This document shows, piece by piece, positions 10,301 through 17,222 of a stretch of DNA of 64,000 bases. Position 1 is the stretch's first letter; each line of letters starts with the position of its first letter. This DNA comes from CAYSPG01 sp964432885. Its GTDB lineage: Bacteria; Bacteroidota; Bacteroidia; AKYH767-A; OLB10. Below the pieces are notes generated by a model. The model saw only the letters and a program-made list of their open reading frames with translations. It did no database searches and had not been told where the DNA came from. Both the position numbers and the translations under genes were made by a program. The stretch spans positions 62,001 through 126,000 of the forward strand of contig CAYSPG010000003.1 in assembly GCA_964432885.1 (NCBI GenBank), written 5' to 3'.

Positions 10301-11142
10301 CAGATTTTCATCCGAAAGAATTTATACATGAGGTAAGAAAAATTACAGAGCAAAATAATGTGCTCATGATTTTGGATGAAGTGATAACCGGTTTCCGGTT
10401 GCGATTAGGCGGTGCACAGGAATATTATGATGTGAAAGCTGATTTGAGTACGTATGGTAAAGTAATAGGAGGTAATATGCCCGTTGGTGCCATAGCTGGC
10501 AAACGACAATTTATGGATGCATTGGATGGTGGTTACTGGCAATTTGGTGATGCATCAGTTCCTGAAGTAGGCGTAACTTATTTTGCAGGAACATTTGTTC
10601 GTCATCCATTGGCAATGGCAGCCATGAAAGAAGTTTTATTGCATTTGAAAAAAGAAGGCAAACCGCTATACGAAAAACTAAACGGCAAAACACAACGCTT
10701 GGTTGACGAAGTAAATGCACACAGCAAAAAATTAGGTTCACCATTTAAGTTGGTAACTTTTGGTTCACTTTTTAAAGGTAAATGGGAAACAGAGCCACAC
10801 TACACAGAATTGCTATTTGCATTGATGCGCAACAAAGGCGTTCACATCATGGACGGCTTCCCATGTTTTTTAACGCTTGCGTTTACAGATGCTGATGTTG
10901 ATTTTGTAATTAGCAAATACAAAGAAAGTTTGAGTGAGTTGTGTGAACTTGGTTTTATACCCGTAGATAAGGATTTAGGATTAAGGGGAGAGGATAAAGT
11001 GAAACAAAACGGACATTCTCAAAACGGAAACGGACAACACCCTCCTGTGCCAGGTGCACGTTTAGGTAAAGATGCCAATGGAAATGCTGCATGGTTTGTT
11101 GCTGACCCTGAGAGGCCAGGGAAGTATTTGTTGGTGAAATAG
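4327..11142 (+). CDS. Hybrid NRPS/PKS/aminotransferase megasynthase (A-PCP-KS-AT-ACP-AMT), no release domain
   Basis: The protein has 2271 residues. Domains in order: an adenylation domain (about 1-545; A3 core LFTSGSTGLPKG near 184, A10 lysine K528 in PSGKIDRR); a PCP with FFDLGGNSL (Ser585); a ketosynthase (about 650-1075; Cys822 in HTACSTS, the ETHGTAT and SNIGH histidine motifs); an acyltransferase (about 1175-1480; GHSIGE with Ser1271, and HAFHS near 1367, the malonyl-type signature); an ACP with LGLDSL (Ser1615); a Met/Gln-rich linker (about 1675-1720); and a class III PLP aminotransferase like that of mycosubtilin and microcystin synthases (about 1745-2215; PLP Lys2045 in TYGKVIGG). 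The C-terminal tail carries PGARLGKDANGNAAWF, a motif that in related synthases precedes a condensation domain, but here the protein stops. All catalytic residues looked for are present. Predicted chemistry: amino acid plus malonyl gives a beta-keto thioester, aminated to a beta-amine. There is no KR, DH, C, TE or reductase domain. Four hairpin repeats are embedded in frame. No partner genes lie nearby. Confidence 0.93.
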   Translation: MKKHSYNFPKSTFPEQLLLLELFEKQVAKTPNNVAVYSPTLTLPEGEGITSLTYSQLNEKSNTLAQHLISKGVKPGSLVGLCIERSCNLIVCVMGILKAGAGYVPLDPEYPQERLKYMIETVQMPVLVTNSSLSNKLPANSTEKILIEEISSSKAQESRQKNIDVGSPRPLSFGEGWGEAAYVLFTSGSTGLPKGVAMPHRPLVNLITWQLKNTTVLEGGKTLQFAPVSFDVSFQEIFSTLSCGGTLVMIEDDLRLNAVNLLNFVAKEKINRLFLPFIALQHLCEVAENFNGDLSSLKEVITAGEQLQSTVFIKNFFKKNKQCVLWNHYGPTEGHVVTAYKLPANPDEWAALPSIGKPIDNAEIYILDEKGNPLGANEEGELFIGGVSVAKGYLNRDDLTKEKFLENPFEKSQGKYFYKTGDLAKYLPDGNIEYLGRMDGQVKVRGYRIELGEIELTLDKHTSVKQAVVTAREDEPGDKRLVAYCLPHEAKNINAGELRKFLSDKLPEYMMPSAFVQMENFPRTPSGKIDRRNLPAPSNKRPELGNVFVAPETDLQKTFAKAWSKLLKVEGIGINDNFFDLGGNSLLALKFIAELRQEHNLDLPVVKMYQHPDIFSLTKFLSNDGSGENNFKKIEERYSDSVKGKIESVEDGIAIIGMSGRFPGAKNVEELWQNLLDGKETVSFFKKEELDSSISAEEKNDASYVAVRGVIEDADKFDAPFFNMNPRLAEVTDPQQRIFLEVAWESIENAGYSPDKYDGLIGVFAGMGNNTYYPNNVFHNKVAINRVGTFQTMTGNEKDYIATRVAYEFNTKGPGLSIHTACSTSLTAVTLAYESLLNKECDMALAGGIAITVPINSGHIYNEGGMFSKDGHTRTFDADATGTVFSDGVGVVMLKRYKDAVKDGDEIYAVIRGAALNNDGNDKASFTAPSVEGQAAVIAMAQAKAGVEPETISYIETHGTATPLGDPIEIEALTQAFRNKTDKKQFCAVGSIKSNIGHLTPAAGVVGLIKTCLALKHKVLPASLNYKKANPAIDFANSPFFVNAEKREWKNENENPLRAGVSSFGVGGTNAHVVLEEAPKKVDSGIARKRHLFLLSAKTKTALDAATQNIKSFLEKNPQTNLADAAYTLQTGRKYFNHRRIIIGSEIADINSTIQQANPKKTSSRELTQGSPEVIFMFPGQGSQYVNMGKNLYDDEIVFKDAVDMCCKILQPHLGVDLKTILYPNHSEKEKSEKLLKETMYTQPSLFTIGYALSKLWMSWGIQPKGFIGHSIGEFVGAHLAGVFSLEDALMLVANRGKMMQELPHGSMLSVRMPASEIEKEIDKSCSIAAINGPSLCVVAGPTDKIEKLQKDLETKEIVAKLLVTSHAFHSPMMEPMMKPFLEKVKSVKLNKPTIPFVSTATSKWITDQEATNPEYWSNHVRATVRFAEGIQTLWNEKPQRVLLECGPRNTASTLAKQQAKEPAKQIAISSLNDTSENFAEWEQILFALGQLWMCGATIDWKNFYALEKRKKVALPTYPFEKTRYWLSPASLNPSEGGTFHRTGNKAFPNQQLNLEQQNISNMQQQLNQQPVSLPFGEDRRGRIVSELKSVLEESSGMELGNDTNATFIELGLDSLFLTQAALTISKKYGVKITFRQLNEEFSSLESLSTHLDKNLPADAMPSPVASPTSSQPAIQSMEQPMMQMQQGMNPMQMLMMQQMQMMQMMMQNMNQPQQQVAPSVQAHMEKAVEIKAHTKKEDISENEKAELAKPFGAIARIEKTSAIDFTDAQNKWLKKFISDYNSKTKSSKKYCQDYRSVLADPRVVTGFKPTLKEIIYQIVINKSNGVKMWDLDGNEYVDVLNGFGSNFFGWGSDVLMNVWKKQLEEGVELGPQTPLAGECAKLICELTGYDRAGFCNTGSEAVLGAMRIARTVTGKNLIVCFNGSYHGINDEVIVRGTKKLKSFPAAAGIMPEAVENMLVLDYGTEESLQIIRERIDELAAVMIEPIQSRRADFHPKEFIHEVRKITEQNNVLMILDEVITGFRLRLGGAQEYYDVKADLSTYGKVIGGNMPVGAIAGKRQFMDALDGGYWQFGDASVPEVGVTYFAGTFVRHPLAMAAMKEVLLHLKKEGKPLYEKLNGKTQRLVDEVNAHSKKLGSPFKLVTFGSLFKGKWETEPHYTELLFALMRNKGVHIMDGFPCFLTLAFTDADVDFVISKYKESLSELCELGFIPVDKDLGLRGEDKVKQNGHSQNGNGQHPPVPGARLGKDANGNAAWFVADPERPGKYLLVK
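4441..4471 (+). repeat. Hairpin repeat copy 1, in frame inside the A domain
   Basis: This is an antisense copy of the hairpin/G-tail repeat family (CCCTCCC..GGGGAGGGA core). It is read in frame as TLTLPEGEG between the usual start of the A domain and its first conserved TYSQLNE segment. Confidence 0.75.
4827..4865 (+). repeat. Hairpin repeat copy 2, in frame inside the A domain
   Basis: This sense copy has the core CCCTCTCCTTCGGAGAGGG (7-8 bp stem, TTCG-type loop) followed by CTGGGGTGAGG. It is read in frame as PLSFGEGWGEA immediately before the A3 phosphate-binding loop. Confidence 0.8.
8911..8946 (+). repeat. Hairpin repeat copy 3, in frame between AT and ACP
   Basis: This antisense copy has the core CCCTCCGAAGGAGGG preceded by CCTCCCTAAAT. 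It is read in frame as ASLNPSEGGTF in the linker after the AT domain. Confidence 0.75.
9042..9074 (+). repeat. Hairpin repeat copy 4, in frame just before the ACP
   Basis: This sense copy has the core CCTCCCCTTCGGGGAGG followed by ATAGGAGGGG. It is read in frame as SLPFGEDRRG, about 95 nt after copy 3 and just upstream of the second carrier domain. Confidence 0.75.
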
Positions 11143-11145
11143 GCT

Positions 11146-11172
11146 ATCAACGAATAACGAATCTTTACGAAT
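11146..11172 (+). repeat. Single copy of the ATCAACGAATA..TTTACGAA repeat
   Basis: This sequence, directly after the megasynthase stop, closely matches the arms of the inverted repeat at 54458-54558 (ATCAACGAATAcGAAT.TTTACGAA type). It is an intergenic dispersed repeat. Confidence 0.55.
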
Positions 11173-11240
11173 GGTGCATTTTTCTTTGCGTCTTTGCGGA
11201 AAAAAAAATTTATCTTTGAAAAAGAAAAATAAAATTACAA

Positions 11241-11510
11241 GTGCCAACAATATTATTAATTGCCGGATGGAGATTCTTCTTTTATGCCAATGAAAATAAC
11301 GAGCCTGTTCACGTACATTGTAAAAAGGCAGAAAAGGAAGCAAAATTTTGGTTGTTGATTAATGAGTATGAAATAATGGAAGAGTTTTCAATTAAACTAT
11401 CACCGCGTGATAAAAGAGAGGTTAAAAAAATAATTTACCAGAACTTTGATTATATAGTTGAACAGTGGAATTTATTTAATAAGAAAAGTAAATGGACTTT
11501 AAGGAATTAA
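11241..11510 (+). CDS. DUF4160 domain protein
   Basis: This 89-residue protein starts at GTG 11241. It shows the DUF4160 pattern: MPTILLIAGWRFFFYANENN, then PVHVHC, AKFWL, and a helical C terminus. DUF4160 genes are commonly paired with DUF2442 genes, as here, where the reading frames overlap by 19 nt. The pairing and size suggest a toxin-antitoxin-like module, but no activity can be read from the sequence. The basic C-terminal tail (FNKKSKWTLRN) extends slightly past the usual domain end. Confidence 0.78.
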   Translation: MPTILLIAGWRFFFYANENNEPVHVHCKKAEKEAKFWLLINEYEIMEEFSIKLSPRDKREVKKIIYQNFDYIVEQWNLFNKKSKWTLRN

Positions 11511-11746
11511 AAAATACCGAAATAAAAATTGAAAATGAAACGCTGACTATTAAAAACAAAAAAGTCAGCAGGCAATATCAGTTAAGAAAACTTTCTAAGC
11601 GTTTGAGCAAGGCAAGCATTGAAGAGTTGCACGACTTTACAATTTCTCCTTCTCATTATGGTATTCACTGGAATAAAATTGATGAAGATATTTCTGTGGC
11701 TGCATTGCTGAAAGAACCGGAGGCGGTGTATCAAAAAAGAAAGTAA
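11492..11746 (+). CDS. DUF2442 domain protein
   Basis: This 84-residue protein starts at ATG 11492, inside the end of the DUF4160 gene (translational coupling likely). The C-terminal half carries the DUF2442 hallmark HYGIHWNKIDEDISVAALL. The N-terminal half is a more divergent lysine-rich helix (RKLSKRLSKAS). DUF2442 proteins are usual partners of DUF4160, and the second gene of such pairs is often assumed to be the antitoxin or DNA-binding member. That role is inferred. Confidence 0.78.
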   Translation: MDFKELKNTEIKIENETLTIKNKKVSRQYQLRKLSKRLSKASIEELHDFTISPSHYGIHWNKIDEDISVAALLKEPEAVYQKRK

Positions 11747-11845
11747 TGTAAAATTCTTTCTCTATGTTCTCTTAAAAAACTTTGCGCTCCCTGTTGCTAA
11801 ATTTATTTTCTTTATTCTATATTTAAGTATTCAAATTCTCTAACT

Positions 11846-13486
11846 GTGAACAAAAGAATTTTCGTAGTTCTTGTGCCCTTGGTTTTGCTTTTAAATTTTG
11901 CTTTTGCGCAAACAGCACCGGGGATTCAGTGGCAGAATACGATTGGAGGGAGCGATAACGATTTGCTTAATGAAATTGCGCGAACTGCAGATGGGGGTTA
12001 TATACTCGGTGGGGTTTCTTATTCAAACATTTCAGGAGATAAAACCGAAAATTCCAATGGACATAATGATTTTTGGATAGTAAAAACCGATTCTATTGGA
12101 AATATACAATGGCAGAATACCGTAGGTGGCAGTGGTGGGGATGCACTTTATTGTATTCAACAAACCTCTGACATGGGATATATACTTGGCGGGTATTCCG
12201 CCTCTGATGTTTCTGGAGATAAAACAGAGCACAATTGGGATACTGTATGTAATCCATATTGTTCTTCTGATTATTGGCTTATAAAGACCGACTCTCTTGG
12301 AGATATACAATGGCAGAATACAATAGGCGGTAGTGGCATGGATAGGATTTATTGTGTTCAACAAACCTCTGACAAAGGATATATACTTGGTGGACAATCC
12401 AATTCTAACGTTTCAGGAGATAAAACTGAAAATAGCAATGGTGATAATGATTTCTGGATTGTAAAAACAGATTCATTCGGAAACATACAATGGCAAAATA
12501 CCATTGGTGGGGACAACGAAGATCAATTTACCTGCCTAGAACAAACTATTGACAAAGGATATATTCTTGCCGGATTTTCTTTGTCTAACCTTTCAGGCGA
12601 TAAAACAGAAAGCAATATTGGAGGATATGATTACTGGATTGTAAAAATCGATTCGACCGGAAGCATTCAATGGCAAAATACTATCGGTGGAATTAGTTAT
12701 GATTATCTTTATTCCGTTGTGCAAACTACTGATGGAGGATATCTTTTGGGAGGATATTCTCATTCAAACATTTCAGGAGATAAAACTGAAAACAGCATTG
12801 GTGCCTTTGCGAATCCGGACTATTGGATTGTTAAGACGGATTCACTTGGTAGTATAGTATGGCAAAATACCATAGGTGGAGATAACGGGGAAGAACTACA
12901 TTCTATTCAACAAACAACAGATGGTGGATTTATTCTTGGAGGTTCTTCTTCTTCAAGCATTTCAGGAGATAAAACAGAGAATAATATTGGTAATGGTGAT
13001 TATTGGATTATTAAAACAAATTCTGTTGGTGTTATTCAATGGCAAAATACAATTGGGGGAAGTAATGCTGACAGACTTTATTCTATCCAGGAAACCACAG
13101 ATGGAGGATACATTGCTGGTGGATGGTCTAACTCAAACATTTCAGGTGATAAATCAGAAAATAATATTGATACCAGTGGATTTTGTGTCCCTTACTGCAC
13201 CTACGATTATTGGATAATAAAACTCTACCCCGACACCATCACTTCAACATCTGCTATTCCAAATTCATCACTCAACATTTCCATTTCCCCTAACCCCACC
13301 ACCAACCTCATCCACTTCAACAAAGAAAACCTCACTGCTGAATTGTATGATATAAGCGGCAGAAAATTATTGCAGCAAAAAATATCCAACAAGCAACTAA
13401 GCCTTAAAAATTTTGTGAGCGGAATTTACTTTTTAAAAGTTGCTTATGGAGTGGGAGAGAAGACTTTTAAAATTATTAAACAATAA
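11846..13486 (+). CDS. T9SS cargo protein with seven approx. 60-residue repeats and type A sorting domain
   Basis: This 546-residue protein starts at GTG 11846 and has a signal peptide ending in LLNFAFAQ. The body is seven tandem repeats of about 55-70 residues. Each holds IQWQNTIGGS, then Q-T-TDGGYILGG-S, SNISGDKTEN and DYWIVKTDS. Repeats 2 and 7 carry an extra Cys-containing insertion (CNPYC, CVPYC). Seven such blade-sized units suggest a beta-propeller. The C terminus (about 465-546) is a type A type IX secretion sorting domain (ISPNPTTNLIHF, LYDISGRKLLQQ, GIYFLKV), so the protein is exported across the outer membrane. Function unknown. Its last 11 nt overlap the stop end of the convergent gene. 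Confidence 0.88.
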   Translation: MNKRIFVVLVPLVLLLNFAFAQTAPGIQWQNTIGGSDNDLLNEIARTADGGYILGGVSYSNISGDKTENSNGHNDFWIVKTDSIGNIQWQNTVGGSGGDALYCIQQTSDMGYILGGYSASDVSGDKTEHNWDTVCNPYCSSDYWLIKTDSLGDIQWQNTIGGSGMDRIYCVQQTSDKGYILGGQSNSNVSGDKTENSNGDNDFWIVKTDSFGNIQWQNTIGGDNEDQFTCLEQTIDKGYILAGFSLSNLSGDKTESNIGGYDYWIVKIDSTGSIQWQNTIGGISYDYLYSVVQTTDGGYLLGGYSHSNISGDKTENSIGAFANPDYWIVKTDSLGSIVWQNTIGGDNGEELHSIQQTTDGGFILGGSSSSSISGDKTENNIGNGDYWIIKTNSVGVIQWQNTIGGSNADRLYSIQETTDGGYIAGGWSNSNISGDKSENNIDTSGFCVPYCTYDYWIIKLYPDTITSTSAIPNSSLNISISPNPTTNLIHFNKENLTAELYDISGRKLLQQKISNKQLSLKNFVSGIYFLKVAYGVGEKTFKIIKQ

Positions 13487-14831
13487 GTTGAGCTATCAAA
13501 AATCCAATATCAAAAATGCTTAGTAAGATTATAATTAAAATTGCTGCATAAACTGCTTTTTTAAACTTATCGTTTTTAATACTGGTTAGTCCTTCGGTAA
13601 AAATTTTAATAAAAGATGGAATAGCCGGAAACAAAAACAACGATTTCATAATGCTGAAGTCAGGAAAATCACGAGAGTACTTTACAATAAATAAGGTATA
13701 GCCAATAACAAAAACCAGGTGTATCCAATTATTTTCGGCTTGCAGGTATTGTTTTGTGTTGGTAAAAATATTTTTTAAAAAAGTAAGCGATACATTTATA
13801 AATCCTAAAATAAAAACGAAGGCTGGAATAATTCCAAGTGCCAATAAAACTCTACCAACGTTTAACAACAAATTATTTTTCGATTGCCATGTTGGAGGGT
13901 GCTGATCAAAGTGCATAAAAAATGTTCGCCCATAAAGTTGAGACCAAAGCGAAGTTCGGTGCAGTGGATATACATCAGGGTCGTTTGTAATGTACGGATG
14001 CTCTATCATATCAAAATAACGAAACGTTAAGTAGCCACCTGCAACAGAAGTTATGCCCGGCCGGTATCTGAATGTTTCGTGGTCGGTAGCAGTGCGTGCA
14101 TTAGCGCCTATTCCTGTGGCAAACGGAGTTCCGGTATGCATGTATTCTTTATAATATCCTCCTGCAAAAGGTACTATGGCTGTATATAAAATGGTTAAAC
14201 AAATAAGTGTTTTTATAAATAATTTTTTTTCATCACCATCAGCAAATAAAATTTTTAAAAGCAGAATTAAAAACACAGCAATAAAAATTACCAACCCTGA
14301 ACCTTTGACTATGGACGAAAGAACAATGAAAAGAATAAGGGCAACAGCCTGAATTACTTTTTTTTCTTCCAGAAATTTGGCAACAAAATAAATACTGCAC
14401 GACCCCAATAAAATTATTGCTGTATCGTTAGTAGCCTGCGCATTGATGCCTGTAAAGCACGGATTAAAAGCAAGTAATGCAAAACTTGCAGTATGAACAG
14501 TGGAAGTGGTTTTTACAGATAGAATAATTTTTAGCGATATAAGCAAAACAAAAAAGCTGAAAATAAAATTTACTAGTTGCACGTAAACGATTCGCGTTGT
14601 TAAACTTGTTATGTGAAAAAGTTCAATTGCCTTTGCATGAAACAAATAAAAAAACTTAGGTTGAAAACATTCTGCACAATCGTCCTTGGTGGGTACAAAT
14701 CCTTTATCCACTATCAAATTAATTACCTGCATGTGGTCGTCATTCGCCTCACGATTATAAAGACATAAAAAAAGTCGTAGTAAAAGTGCAGTGACAAAAA
14801 TCATTTTAATGTGTGTTGCCTGATTGAGCAT
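13476..14831 (-). CDS. Polytopic membrane glycosyltransferase, GT39/ArnT-like (GT-C fold)
   Basis: This multi-pass membrane protein of about 451 residues has the GT-C layout: an N-terminal helix, a first periplasmic loop with acidic residues (NREANDDHMQ), then many hydrophobic segments. The family transfers sugars from polyprenyl-phosphate donors to protein or lipid on the periplasmic side. The acceptor cannot be told. An upstream start at 14876 would overlap the preceding gene. I chose ATG 14831, which begins just after the stop of the GT4 gene (14836) and suggests an operon. The short C-terminal hydrophobic segment runs to the stop and the gene ends convergently with the T9SS gene. Confidence 0.72.
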   Translation of the reverse strand: MLNQATHIKMIFVTALLLRLFLCLYNREANDDHMQVINLIVDKGFVPTKDDCAECFQPKFFYLFHAKAIELFHITSLTTRIVYVQLVNFIFSFFVLLISLKIILSVKTTSTVHTASFALLAFNPCFTGINAQATNDTAIILLGSCSIYFVAKFLEEKKVIQAVALILFIVLSSIVKGSGLVIFIAVFLILLLKILFADGDEKKLFIKTLICLTILYTAIVPFAGGYYKEYMHTGTPFATGIGANARTATDHETFRYRPGITSVAGGYLTFRYFDMIEHPYITNDPDVYPLHRTSLWSQLYGRTFFMHFDQHPPTWQSKNNLLLNVGRVLLALGIIPAFVFILGFINVSLTFLKNIFTNTKQYLQAENNWIHLVFVIGYTLFIVKYSRDFPDFSIMKSLFLFPAIPSFIKIFTEGLTSIKNDKFKKAVYAAILIIILLSIFDIGFLIAQLIV

Positions 14832-14835
14832 AAGG

Positions 14836-15966
14836 TTATCGTAAAATATAATTGTACAGGTCAGTAATTTTATCAATCATGGCTTTCCAGCCAAAACGCT
14901 CTTTTTCTTTTTCAACACCATTGGTAAATTCTGCCTGACGATTATTCAAATAAAAATCGTTAATGGCAGCAGCAATTTCGAAAGGACGTGGTTCAACAAC
15001 ATAACCCGATTTTTGGTGCGTTACAATTTCAGGCAATCCACCCACATTGGTTACCAGCATGGGTTTATTAAAACTATACGCTATTTGTGTTACACCGCTT
15101 TGTGTGGCATCACGGTATGGCTGCACTACAAGGTCGCTTGCACTAAAGTAAAATTTCACATCTTCTTTGGGAATATATTCGTCAGCCATAATTATTTTAT
15201 TGTGCAATCCGTGTTTTTTAATTATTGCAATATACTCTTCTTTGTCCTCATAAAACTCACCTGCAACAATCAGTTTTATGTTGTCATCGTGCACAAGTGC
15301 CATTGCTTCAAGCAACAGGTCTAAGCCTTTGTATTTTCTGATAAAGCCAAAAAATAAAATATAGCGATAGCTTTTATCAAGTTTTAATTTTTCAAGAGCA
15401 TGGTTTTTTTCAACGGCATCGCCAAAAATATTATAGATGGGATGGGGGGTGCATACAACCGGTTTTGTTTTAGTAAATTTTAGAATGTCGCTTTCCACTT
15501 TTTTCGACATTACAATAAAACCATCGCATCCGTTTATAAAGTAGCGTGTAAGTGTTTTATCGCCCATGCGGTTTTCATGGGGTATGATGTTATCGGCAAT
15601 AGCAATAACTTTTATTTTTTTTGTCCGAACCAATCGCGCTATTGTGCCTAAACACGGAGCCATAAATGGCAGCCAGTACCGTATAATTACACAGTTGGGA
15701 TTTTGGCTTATTATATAATGTGCAGCACTTATCCATGTAAAAGGGTTTATGGAATTGATAATTGGTTTTATTTCAAAGTCATATTGCAACTGTGATGTTT
15801 CAAACTGTGTTTTGCCGGGGAATAAAAAATCAGGATACTGCTTGGAAAAAGAAACAATGCTGCTTGTAATATTCTGCCCGATAAAATTTTGGCACAGTGC
15901 TTCGTTTAAATTTGCAATGCCACCGCGAAGGGGGTAAGCAGGGCCTATGATGATGTTTTTTTGCAC
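14836..15966 (-). CDS. Glycosyltransferase family 4 (GT-B)
   Basis: This cytosolic GT4-type glycosyltransferase has about 376 residues. It shows an N-terminal PAYPLRGGIANLNEAL acceptor-side loop, the central FFGFIRKYKGLDLLLEA segment, and the donor-binding region SGVTQIAYSFNKPMLVTNVGGLPEIV with the E-x7-E-like motif. The frame is open to a TTG at 16002, but the GTG at 15966 puts the protein start right at the conserved NIIIGPAYPLRGG, so I prefer it. It probably builds a surface polysaccharide or glycolipid together with the GT-C gene downstream. The substrate is unknown. Confidence 0.85.
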   Translation of the reverse strand: MQKNIIIGPAYPLRGGIANLNEALCQNFIGQNITSSIVSFSKQYPDFLFPGKTQFETSQLQYDFEIKPIINSINPFTWISAAHYIISQNPNCVIIRYWLPFMAPCLGTIARLVRTKKIKVIAIADNIIPHENRMGDKTLTRYFINGCDGFIVMSKKVESDILKFTKTKPVVCTPHPIYNIFGDAVEKNHALEKLKLDKSYRYILFFGFIRKYKGLDLLLEAMALVHDDNIKLIVAGEFYEDKEEYIAIIKKHGLHNKIIMADEYIPKEDVKFYFSASDLVVQPYRDATQSGVTQIAYSFNKPMLVTNVGGLPEIVTHQKSGYVVEPRPFEIAAAINDFYLNNRQAEFTNGVEKEKERFGWKAMIDKITDLYNYILR

Positions 15967-16062
15967 TTTGCTATTGTTAGTGGCAATAATAGTAAAAACC
16001 AAATTGCTTTTATGATGTTTTTAGTGTCTTGTTTCAGCTATCAACTTTAATACCTTTACCTC

Positions 16063-16545
16063 ATGATTTTGTACAGAAAAATTTTGGTTTTACTTTTTGT
16101 TTGCGTTTCCTCGTTTACAAAGGCACAATCAATACCCATGATAAAATTTACCGACCTCCAAAACATATTCAATAAGAAAACCGACACCCTTTACGTTGTA
16201 AACTTTTGGGCTACATGGTGCAAGCCCTGTGTGGATGAAATGCCTTATTTTTTGCAGATGGAGAAAAAGTTGAAAAATGAGAAAGTGAAATTTGTTTTTA
16301 TAAGCCTTAATTTTAAGCGTGAACTCGAAACCAAAGTGGTGCCATTTTTAAAGCAGCGAAAAATTACTTCAACTGTGCTGTTGTTGGATGAACCGGATTA
16401 CAATTCGTGGATTGACAGGGTGGACAAAAGCTGGCAAGGCTCTATACCCGCAACGGTTATTTTTAACAATTCAATAAAAAAGTTCTTTGAAAAAGAATTT
16501 ACCTTTGACGAATTAGAAAAAGAAATAAAAAAATTACTTAATTAA
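16063..16545 (+). CDS. TlpA/ResA-like periplasmic thioredoxin
   Basis: This 160-residue protein has a signal peptide (to about residue 21, SSFTKAQ) and a thioredoxin fold with the active site WATWCKPC (Cys53 and Cys56). The cis-Pro region is GSIPATV. TlpA/ResA-type proteins reduce exported substrates, for example in cytochrome c maturation. The specific client is not evident. Only 8 nt separate it from a second thioredoxin-fold gene, so the two are probably co-transcribed. Confidence 0.88.
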   Translation: MILYRKILVLLFVCVSSFTKAQSIPMIKFTDLQNIFNKKTDTLYVVNFWATWCKPCVDEMPYFLQMEKKLKNEKVKFVFISLNFKRELETKVVPFLKQRKITSTVLLLDEPDYNSWIDRVDKSWQGSIPATVIFNNSIKKFFEKEFTFDELEKEIKKLLN

Positions 16546-16553
16546 ATATTCTC

Positions 16554-17171
16554 ATGATGAAAAAATTTAAACTACTATCAGTTTTAGCATCTGCAATGCT
16601 GCTTTTTTCACTAAAGCCCGATGCCAACACCGGATATAAAATTGGCGACAAGGTAAAAGACTTCTCATTAAAAAATGTGGATGGCAAAATGGTGTCGCTG
16701 GCCGATTATAAAAATGCAAAGGGTGTAATTGTGATTTTTACCTGCAATCATTGCCCCTTTTCGATGGCGTATGAAGACAGGATAATATTAATGCATAATG
16801 AAAATGCGGCAAACGGTTATCCGGTTATAGCCATAAATCCTAACGACCCTGTTGCATACCCAAGTGATTCGTACGATGAAATGGTAAAGCGAGCCAATGA
16901 AAAAAATTATCCCTTTGCTTATGTGGTTGACGAAACACAGCAGGTGGCAAAACAATTTGGCGCCACACGTACACCGCATGTTTTTTTGTTGAAGAAGGAA
17001 AAAAAGGATTTTACTGTTGAGTACATAGGTGCCATTGATGATAACTCAGACGATGCCTCTGCTGTAAAAACCAAGTATGTTGAAAATGCCATTGCCGATT
17101 TAAACGCAGCTAAAAAACCTGCCACCAATTTTACCAAAGCAATTGGCTGCACTATTAAGTGGAAAAAATAA
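16554..17171 (+). CDS. Exported peroxiredoxin-like thioredoxin-fold protein (CxxC)
   Basis: This 205-residue protein has a signal peptide, then the redoxin pattern GDKVKDFSLKNVDGK and the active site FTCNHCPF (Cys64 and Cys67). Next come YEDRI, INPNDP and a late RTPHVFLL cis-Pro region. The TCNHCPF-x-x-YEDRI signature belongs to the PRX_like1 group of AhpC/TSA-related proteins. Redox function in the periplasm is likely, substrate unknown. The start could be either of two adjacent ATG codons (16554 or 16557). Confidence 0.87.
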   Translation: MMKKFKLLSVLASAMLLFSLKPDANTGYKIGDKVKDFSLKNVDGKMVSLADYKNAKGVIVIFTCNHCPFSMAYEDRIILMHNENAANGYPVIAINPNDPVAYPSDSYDEMVKRANEKNYPFAYVVDETQQVAKQFGATRTPHVFLLKKEKKDFTVEYIGAIDDNSDDASAVKTKYVENAIADLNAAKKPATNFTKAIGCTIKWKK

Positions 17172-17222
17172 AACTGCCTTATTCGAGCAATTTAGCAGCT
17201 AAATCATTGCAGTTTTTTAGTT

